Source: Yponomeuta sedellus
Lineage: Eukaryota > Arthropoda > Insecta > Lepidoptera > Yponomeutidae
Assembly (NCBI GenBank): GCA_934045075.1
Contig: OW203748.1
Location: 10,060,794 to 10,124,793 of the forward strand
Length of the DNA stretch: 64,000 bases
Direction of reading: 5' to 3'
Under the pieces are notes generated by a model, which was not told the origin of the DNA, did no database searches, and was given only the letters and a program-made list of their open reading frames with translations. This document shows, one piece after another, positions 32,226-41,800 of this stretch (position 1 is its first letter; each line of letters starts with the position of its first letter). A program made the translations under genes and the position numbers.

Positions 32226-32404
32226 TTAAAGACTGCCATTACGTAAGCCGTTTTACTGCGAAAAACGGCTTACGGCGATTCTATACCTTATAATAAGTCT
32301 ATGGGCAGAAATATTACGCTGGGTCAGACCAACTGAGCGAACTCGAACGAACATGAACCAAGGTGGCGAACACAACTATTTAGTCTTTGGTATTAATATT
32401 ATTA

Positions 32405-32610
32405 AAATCGGACAGCAGATTTGGTACGCTCCATAAAATATCCGTTCGTCTGGAAAGTTGTCTGCCGAACATAATTAATATAGTATTAACAGACGACCGA
32501 ATTTGGTAAGGGCTGGACAGTGGATTGGGCGTACCGTAGGACCTAATTATTTTCGGCAGACAACTTTACAGACAAATAGATATGGTATGGAGCGTACCGA
32601 ATCCACTCTC
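32405..32610. repeat. Inverted repeat upstream of AKR-B
   Basis: GGTACGCTCCATAAAATATC with GTTGTCTGCCGAA at 32420-32470 pairs with TTCGGCAGACAAC and TATGGTATGGAGCGTACC at 32550-32600. It ends about 200 bp before the AKR-B start codon. Confidence 0.75.
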
Positions 32611-32809
32611 CGAACCGTACCAAGTTCGAACGTCTGTTAATAGGAATACTACTTCGTGTTCGCTCGGACCGGTGGTACGCCAAATCCGCTGCCCCGCCCG
32701 TACCAAGTTCGATAAGCAGTAACAGTGTGGTTCTACCTTTACAAGTGAACAGTCTGATGTCACCTTAACGGCCAAGATAAATCAGTTTGAGATCGAGGCC
32801 CAAGCTGTC

Positions 32810-32848
32810 ATGGCGTTGATTTGGTTATTAGCTGTCTTCGCTTGCGTG
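32810..32848 (+). CDS. AKR-B exon 1, signal peptide
   Basis: ATG in GCTGTCATGG context, 13 codons of hydrophobic leader, then the consensus donor GTGAGT. Phase 0 matches the next exon (GASSKGG), where signal cleavage would fall. No upstream in-frame Met was needed. Confidence 0.8.
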
Positions 32849-35800
32849 GTGAGTATTAACAGCCCATTTACAAACCACAGAAATATTTTGTATGTTGTAC
32901 CCCACTGCATACCCCCGTGCTTCCGTGCTTCGCAAGACACGTTAAGCCGTTGGAGCCGGCTGTCATAATATGTCAGTCGTTAAGCCATGTCGGAGGCCTT
33001 ATGGGCGGCTTGATAACTTCTGACAGTAAGGCCCGCCACTGCCTTACAATCCTCCACCAACCCGGACTTGGCCCCCGTGGTGGAGTATGGCCTAGCCTTC
33101 CTGCGATGCAGGAAGAGACCCGTGCCCCAATAGTGGGGACATACAAGGGTTGATAACGACGAACCCCACTGTAAGGCACATGCACTTTAGTCTAGAAGTA
33201 TCACGTCAGATTACCACGCTGGAGGTCGTGGAGTTGATTAGGTACTTAAAACAGTATTTTTCGCATGATTGATTGTGAATCGTAATATTATCATTTGTTA
33301 TTGCTACGAGGCATGCCTTTTAAGTTTTGTCGTTTGAAGAAAAAAACGCAACTATATAGAACCTTATAGTACTTTTTATTGTTTTTCAAAGTATTCACCA
33401 CGTAACTTAATACACTTCCATTCGCTCAAACCAGTTATTATAACATTTATGCCACTCTAAAGTGGGGGAATTCAAAATGGCTGACTTGAAAGCGTCGACT
33501 GCTTCTTCACCGGACTGGAACCTTTGACTACGAAGACTTTTCTTAATTTTAGGAAATGTAAAGAAATCGTTGGGGCTTAGGTCAGTATGTATGACTGTAT
33601 GGAGGATGGTCAAGAATTTTTACTTTTTCCTGCTTCAAATACTCATTTGTTTGACGAGCGCTGTGTGAGCTTGCGTTGTCGTGGTGCAGGATGATGCGTC
33701 GCTTTGAGTTAGATTTTCGAAGTTCGGCGATGACTTGTGGTGAACAAACTGTGGTATACCACTCTGCGTTAACCGTTTTACGATCTTCAAGTGCAATAGT
33801 CGAAACATGACCGGTTTTTCCAACGAACGTGGGCACCATCTTCTTCGAAGTGCTTCGAGAACGAACAACTTTAGTCGGCTTTGGCTCGTGTTGAAAGACC
33901 CAGATTGTAGATTGTTGTTTGGAATCAGGATCGTAGGCATAGATCTAAGATTCGTCACCACTGATGATGTCGTAGACGTGATTTGACTCTCCTCGGTTGA
34001 ACCTTTGCAGAGTTTTCTTACACCATCTGACGCGAGCCGCCTTGTGATCGTCGGAAAGCAGATGCGGTATCCAACGGCAAACTAGCTTTTTAACACCAAG
34101 CACTTCATGCAAGATCTTCTAAATTGTTGTCCCTGAGATGCCTAATAGAGCCTCTATCTCTCGATATGTCACATGACGATCTTCGAGAATTAGCTGTCTC
34201 ACAGCAATGATGTTATTTTCAGTGAAGGCGGATTTTGGGCGTCCTTCGCGAGATTTGTCACTAACACTAGTATATTATCTTTTTTTGAACTAGTAAAAAA
34301 ACTAGTATATCCACGCTGGAATTCTACATACCAGCGTTCGACAGTCCGCCGCACGGCTTCATCACGGAACACAGATATTAGCTCTTCAAAACACTGAAGT
34401 CGTGTCAGGTCGCTTCTAAATTTGTAGAAAATTATTGCACGAACGTTTTCCTTAGAAAAATTCATTTTCGTACGTGACCTGACAGATTCAAATCGACGCT
34501 GTGACTAAACAATAGTGACGTAGTGATTACATACTCTTTGCAATAGTGACTAAACAATCTTAATACTTTCAACTGTTTTGATATTCTAAATTTAAACACA
34601 TTCTAATATAGAACAGGTCCAAATTCAAAATTGCCGGGAAATATGGAAACGACAGAACTTAAAAGGCATGCCTCGTACGGTAAGGATACCAAACGGGTAG
34701 GTACTATTCATTATTCTATTCTATAACACTATTCAATGACTCGAACAGTCATCACTATCAGAGTTACGTCGTACAAAAATGTTTTTAAGTACTTATCTGC
34801 AGCATTTAATGGAGAAAGTTTAGAATTAAATACAAAGCGTAATCTAATCGTAATCTAATCTAATCGTAATCTGGCACGGATAGCCAGAGGTTGCGGGTTC
34901 GAATCCCAGCATGGGTGGAATTTTTAGCCTCTAAATAGGTTTTTAAATTTGTTCCTTAGCACGGGTTAGTGCATTAAAAATAAAAATAGTATAAAGCGTA
35001 ATCTAATATGTTTTCTAATATTATTAATTTTGTTTTTTTGCATCACTATTTAGAACACAGAGTGCGATTTTTTTTCTTTTCTTCATTTACTTAAAATAAA
35101 CTCGACCCTTGTAGATATGTCCCCACTGCTGGGGCACGGGTCTCCTCCTGCGTCGCAGGAAGGTTAGGCTATACTCCACCAAGGGGGCCAAGTCCGCGTT
35201 GGTGGATTATTGCTTGACAGTGGTGGACCTTATTGTCAGAATCTATCAAGCCGATCATAAGGCCCCTGACATGGCTTTACGACTGCCATTACATGTCAGC
35301 CGGCACCAATGGCTTAACGTGCCTTGCGAAGCACGGGAGCGCTCGAAAAAACGCCACTAGCGGTAGTCACAGGACGCGCACCCATCGTGCATCTGACTGT
35401 GCCTGTTGTTGCATAACTCGAGTGATTGATTCCAATCAATCGGTTCGAATAGGCCACGAGAGTTTATAAGCTTCTTCCACTGCCTTACAATCCTTCATTA
35501 GCAATACCTACATTTTTATTTATTTTCAGGGAGCATCGTCAAAGGGGGGTAAGGCTCCCTGGATCCCACTTAACGACGGGCACCGAATCCCGAGCCTAGG
35601 TTTGGGGACCTTCCTTGGATTTGATGAGGTAACTGTTGTATTTTGGCTATTGTGTGAACGCACCCTTACCCAAGTCTTCCCGCGGGTGTCGTAAAATGCG
35701 TCTAAGGACACAAACCGGGGGGTGGGCAGCAGCGCTCCGTGCAGTACAATTCCATCGAATTGCGATCCCAACCCGCATGCCCAGCGTAGGGATTATGGGT

Positions 35801-38800
35801 ATTACACCCTGTGATAGCACAACGTGGCGCTCCTTAGGGGAGGGCTATGTGCAGCAGTGGACTAGTATAGCCTGACGACGACGACGACGGCGCCCCTTAG
35901 CCAGCGACCAACCAAAAGGGGCGCAGACAACAAGAGGAGAAGGCGCGTAATAGTACTTAAATTATTGTATGACTAGGGAATAAAACGGTACATTTTAGGC
36001 GAGACGGAACGGCGAGCGTCATTCATTACGTAAGTACGTCGAACCCAAATTGAGTTTTAGTACCGAGTCATTCACTCTACTTTTCACTTTAAACTAAAAC
36101 AACAGGTAGGTACTTATTTTCAATGATTGTAATAGTAGATAAGTAGCCAAGGGCTGTAAGGCATCAATTGCAGCCCGACATATTTAGGGTGCAATTGGTG
36201 CTTACACCCGAGACAACTATTCTGCTTTACATCTCGATTGTGAGGTAAGTAAAAAAAAATCGGCATTACAAGAATAAAACATAAAAGTTTTCAATATATA
36301 TATTATACATTCATTATAGAATATACATACATATCTTACATAAGAAATAATATTTATAAAACTATACGTCAATAGAATAGAATATGCAGAAGTGAGGACA
36401 TAAAAGGGTTGATATCGAATGGAATTTCTTTTCTTGGGATTATAAATGACTCAAATTTAAATATTTAAAATACTAGCTGACCCAGCGAACTTCATACCGC
36501 CTACAATCGATTCTTTAAAAATTTTTATTTTTTTTCTCTCCGTAAGAACCATCTTCGTACTTCAAGGAATATTCTAAAAAAATAATTAGCAAAATCGGTT
36601 TAGCTGCTCTCGAGATTTGCACTCACAAACACATTCAGCGATTCATTTTTTTATTATAGAGAAAAGAAAATGAATACTCATAACTTCCAAATCATTGATG
36701 ATGACCTAATGCATTTTAACGGAATTGAAGGATTATTAAGTTATCCATATATTATTTAAAACTGAACACTGCAAAAAATTATACGACGATTGGTGTGAGG
36801 TTAGGTGTCTAGGGTTAGAGACAATGAAGTGAGACTTAAGTTCCCCGTTTCCCTCGCAGCACGGCCAAAAGAACCCGGAAGGCGGGCAGGTGGAAAACGC
36901 CATCAAATGGGCAGCAGCGGCCGGCTATCGGCTGATAGACACGGCCTCCGGGTACGGCACTGAGGAGCAAATAGGCCGAGGCCTGGCTGAGATACCAGTC
37001 CCTAGGGAGGATATGTATATTGTCACTAAGGTAAGCTGAGGTAAAGTTATTCCGACCTGACATTTCCGCACTTAGCCTCCTAGTTGGGCCATTGTACGTA
37101 GCAAGCCTTCCTGCGATGCTGGAAGAGCCCGTGCCCCAGCAGTGACCCATTACTACGAAAACCAGTGTGACTAAACTCCACATATAAACCAAACACACAC
37201 TATGAATGCCAAACTGCCATTGGTAAATAAAGACAACGCCAAAAAGGTATATTTCATAAAAGTTCCAGTTAAATATGAACCTTTTAACTATGTAGACAAG
37301 GATCAAAATCAAAATCAAAAATGAATGGACAACAATGAAATTAAGTTTGACAATAACCTCTTTCTTTTGTAGTACCGCTAATCTACACTAGATGGAACTA
37401 CCACCGCGTCGAAAATTGTCGTAAAGTCAAAAATTGAAAAACAAGTCTCATGAAGTCTCTGATATGTTGCTACTCAGCCGGATTGGTTTCTTTGTTTATA
37501 TGGCATGATAGGTAAATTTTAGTCCCCAACTCTTATTTTTTACATTCTAACACGACGTGGCAACGTGGCACAAGAAGGCATTTTAGTAGAGTTTTTACGA
37601 TGGTTTTCTTTACTAGAAACAAAGACTGAAACTGAGGCAAGAAGAGCTGTCAGAGACTACGCATAGGCAATACATTGCTAATGCGAGGCACGCGGGCACC
37701 GCTCACTTACGACTTCTACTCTTTTTTATGTTCTGTGGGCCACACAAAGGATTGATATCGATATCGACGTAGCAAGCGCTGAGGTACCTATGTTAACACT
37801 TTAGGATTTCCTCACGGGGTCACATAACTGACGAGGGCAGCTAGAACGCCCACCAGCTAGCTGGACCAACACGACAGATACCTGACGGCGGTTGGACGAG
37901 GATGGTTGAGGACAGAAAGAAGTGGAGGCCTATATCTAACTGTTGATGATTGATTGATATCATTGTTTAAAAACCGTGGCTTTAATTCCAGATGTCCCCG
38001 GCTGGGGAGAAAAAAAAGCCCCAAGTCTTGGATGTTTACATGTTTGTGATGTCTTTGTTTCTGGTTCCAACGACACAGGATATCCTAGTGTGGGGTCAGA
38101 AGTAATGTATGCAGGGCACGGGCCTTCTCTCTGAGGGAGACAGTATGGGCATTATTACCACACGTGCCCGCCGCAGATTGGCAATTTCAAGCGCTTATGA
38201 TTGAAGATATCTCACGATGTTTTCAAGTTGGAGAGTTTCTCATATTCTATTCTTCATCTTTCTTTCTCTCTCTCTCTTTCTATCTCTCTCTCTTTCTCTC
38301 TCTTTCTTTCGTTCTCTCTCTTTCTGTTTGATCTTTGTTTCTCTCTTTTTCTCTCTCTCTCTATTTCTTTCTTTATATAATAGAGGCCATTTTGATTTCA
38401 GTTAGGCACAAGTGAGCAACGGGACGTCCTTGGCGCACTCCGGAGCTCCCTTAACAGACTGAACACAGATTACGTGGATCTCTACTTAATCCACTTCCCG
38501 ATCGCCTTCACCGTAAGTTTGGTTTACAATGATTATGGTTTGCAACAAATTACAAGTTAACAAATTTTATTCTGTGTTTTTATTCTTAGTTACCAACCAG
38601 TTGCGAGCTAAGATTTTTTATTCTTTGTTAGCAACCAGTTGCGAATTAAGAATATTTCTTCTGTGTTAGCAGCCAGTTGCATCTTAAGAATTTATATTCT
38701 TTGCTCGTAACCAGCTGCGAACTAAGAATTAATATTCTTGTTTGCAGCCAGTTGCGAATTAAAAATATTTATTCTTTGTTAGCAGCCAGTTGCGAATTAA

Positions 38801-41800
38801 GAATTTTTATTCTTTGTTAGCAATCAGTTACGAATTAAAAAAAAATATTTTTTGTTAGTAACCAGTTGCGAATTAAGAATATTTATTCTTTGTTCGCAAC
38901 CATTCGCGATCCCCAGATGTTAATGAACACAAATACAAATTATATAGACAATGTGTATTCATTAATTAAAAAATCCATGTTAAACATTATTTTAATAAGG
39001 TCTTGCAAAACCAATGGGTTGACTGTGGGAGCAGTCCGGCTTACAATGAACATACTTTATTGTAGACTTTTAGTCCGGATTTACTTACGGGTGTTGTTAT
39101 ATCGGAAAAGTCCGACCAGGTTTCGCTCCGATTCGCAGAGCTTAATCATGGTGAGCAGAGACGGAGCTCGCGTCGTCGGTTGCTTGTCTCACACTACGGG
39201 CAAGCAAGTTATAAGTTTCCGATATAACAACACCCGTAAGTAAATCCGGACTAAAAGTCTACAATGTGCTTACGAAAGTTTTAGTTCAAAAATACTTTAT
39301 TGTAATTAAAGCCATGTCAGAAGTCTTATGGGCGGCTTGATAACTTCTGACAGTAAGGCCCGCCACTGTCTTACAATCCTCCACCAACCCGGACTTGGCC
39401 CCCTTGGTGGGGTATGGCCTAACCTTCCTGCTGCAGGAGGTGACCCATGCCCCAGCAGTGGGGACATGGGTTGGGTTGATATCGAATGTCGTATGGTGCC
39501 ATCTCAAGAAGACTACGCTTCAGTTTGGTTTTGGATAGTAACACTCTCAGCTGCCTAACTGCTTTACATAACGGATAGGTACATGGATTTCTGACTTCTT
39601 TTCTTTCTACAGCCGGACACGAAGCAGTTCGACATTATCGACTACCTCGACACGTGGAAACAGATGGAACAAGCTCAGAAGTTGGGGCTGGCCAAGTCCA
39701 TAGGAATCTCCAACTTCAACGCCAGCCAAATCCAGAGGTTGTGGGACAACAGCGTGGTGAAGCCAGCTGTGCTGCAAGTTGAGGTGAGATAGGCTAGGCG
39801 CATACTGCGACACAGCACAGCGCAGCGCAGATTTTGTAAAGCATGGAACTTCGTCATCGCTACGTACGCTGCGGCACAGGCACGTGCGACGCAGACATGT
39901 TTTTTGATTGATTGATAAACAATTTATTTATATAATGTGTCTCTACCCTGCTCTGCGTCTCGTTGAGGCTGGGCGGATATTGAAACGCAGGCGACGCATC
40001 ACAGCGCAGTGCAGCGCAAATTTTGTTAAGCATGGCACGTCATTGAGCTACGTACGCTGCGGCGCTGGCACGTGCGTCGCAGACATGTGTCTCTACCCTG
40101 CTCTGCGTCTCGTTGAGGCTGGGCGCTTGTTGAAACCCAGGCGACGCAGCACAGCGCAGGGCAGCGCAGATTTTGTAAAGCATGGAATGTCATTGAGCTA
40201 CGTACGCTGCGGCGCAGGCAGGTGCGACGCAGACATGTGTCTGTCCTGCACTGCGTCGTAGCTCAGTTGGGAGAGCGCTGGCACGGTTAGCTAGAGGTCG
40301 TGGGTTCGAGTCCCGGCATGGGTGGAATTTTGAGCCTCTATAGATAGGTTTTTAAAATTATAGCCTAGAATGTAGTATCAACAAAGTATAAAAAAATGTT
40401 AAACTCAGTTAAGATTTGACTACAGACTACGTAAAGATACTAAATTTTTAAAGTTGTGCGAGAACATAACAAAAAAAGCCACAAAAATATACGCGTCGAA
40501 TTTATAACCTCCTCCTTTTTTGTAGTTGGTTAAGAAAGGAATTTGCACAGATATTTCTTAACCTAAAGGTCTGCGCAGACAAAGGACTTTTGTCCCCAAG
40601 GGACAATGAAAATAAAAATGAATCGCTGAATGTGCTGGTAAGCGCAAATCTCGAGAGCAGCTGAACCGATTTTGCTAATTCTTTTTTTAGAATATTCCTT
40701 GAAGTACGAAGATGGTTCTTACTGAGAGAAAAAAAAATTAAAGAATCGATTGTAGGCGGTATGAAGTTCGCTGGGTCAGCTAGTATTTTAAATATTTAAA
40801 TTTGAGTCATTTATAATCCCAAGAAAAGAAATTCGATTCGATATCAACCCTTTTATGTCCCCACTTCTGGGGCACGGGCTTCTTCCTGCATCCCAGGAAG
40901 ATTTTATAAAGGCCTGTGCAGACGAGGGACTTTTGTCCCTCCGGGACAAAAGTCCCTGAATCGTAAAAATAATCCTCCGAGTACTTGTCGCGGGCTGAGC
41001 TATTCTGAAATATTCCTCGGAATTTGAGTGAAGCGTACGCTATTAAAGCAAATTTTCTGAGATTACATTGTGTCGTAATTTACATGAAGTGAAAAAAGAA
41101 AAGGCGTACGGAGAACTTTTGTCCAGTCCTGTATCTTAATGTCCTTGGTAACTCGAGGGACTTTTTGTATGGGGTACTTAGAGTCCTTCGTTTGCGTTAT
41201 TCGATACAATTTATAAGAAATCTATATCGACGGACTAAAAAGAGCCTTGAGAGTCACACGTATTTCTTAACCTTACCTACCTGCCTATGGTATAGTCTGT
41301 TTATCCTAACTTGACCTAATTAATCAAGACTCTACCGGTAAAGAAGGCTTTTTAGTCGAAAACTATCACACTCCCATAAATAAAAGAACCTGGGACACTA
41401 TTTCAGATAACACGCTGCTTATTCTATAAGCAAAGTTCATGAACTTGCGAGGAAATATCTAGTATTGGCATGACTGCATTTCAATTTTGAGGTTAGATTC
41501 TTGTTTACAATACAAGACTTTAAATTATATTCTTTTTGTTGCACTAACCCGTGCTGAGGACATTAAATTTTGAATGCGCGGACATTGAGCTCACTCTTAA
41601 ACTTATTTAGAGGCTAAAAATTCCGCCCATACCATTAGCTCAGTCGGGAGAGCGCTGGTACGGTTAGCCAGAGGACGCGGGTTCGAGTGGGCGAACCCGC
41701 GTCCTCTGCATGGGCGGAGTTTTTAGCCTCTAAATAGGTCTTTAAAATCAGACTATAAATGTTAACATCAATCCAGGTCAACCTGAATCTGGCCCAAGAG

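Noticed and set aside
38217..38405. Ser/Leu/Phe-rich frame
   Set aside because: Translation of the TC-rich tract before AKR-B exon 4.
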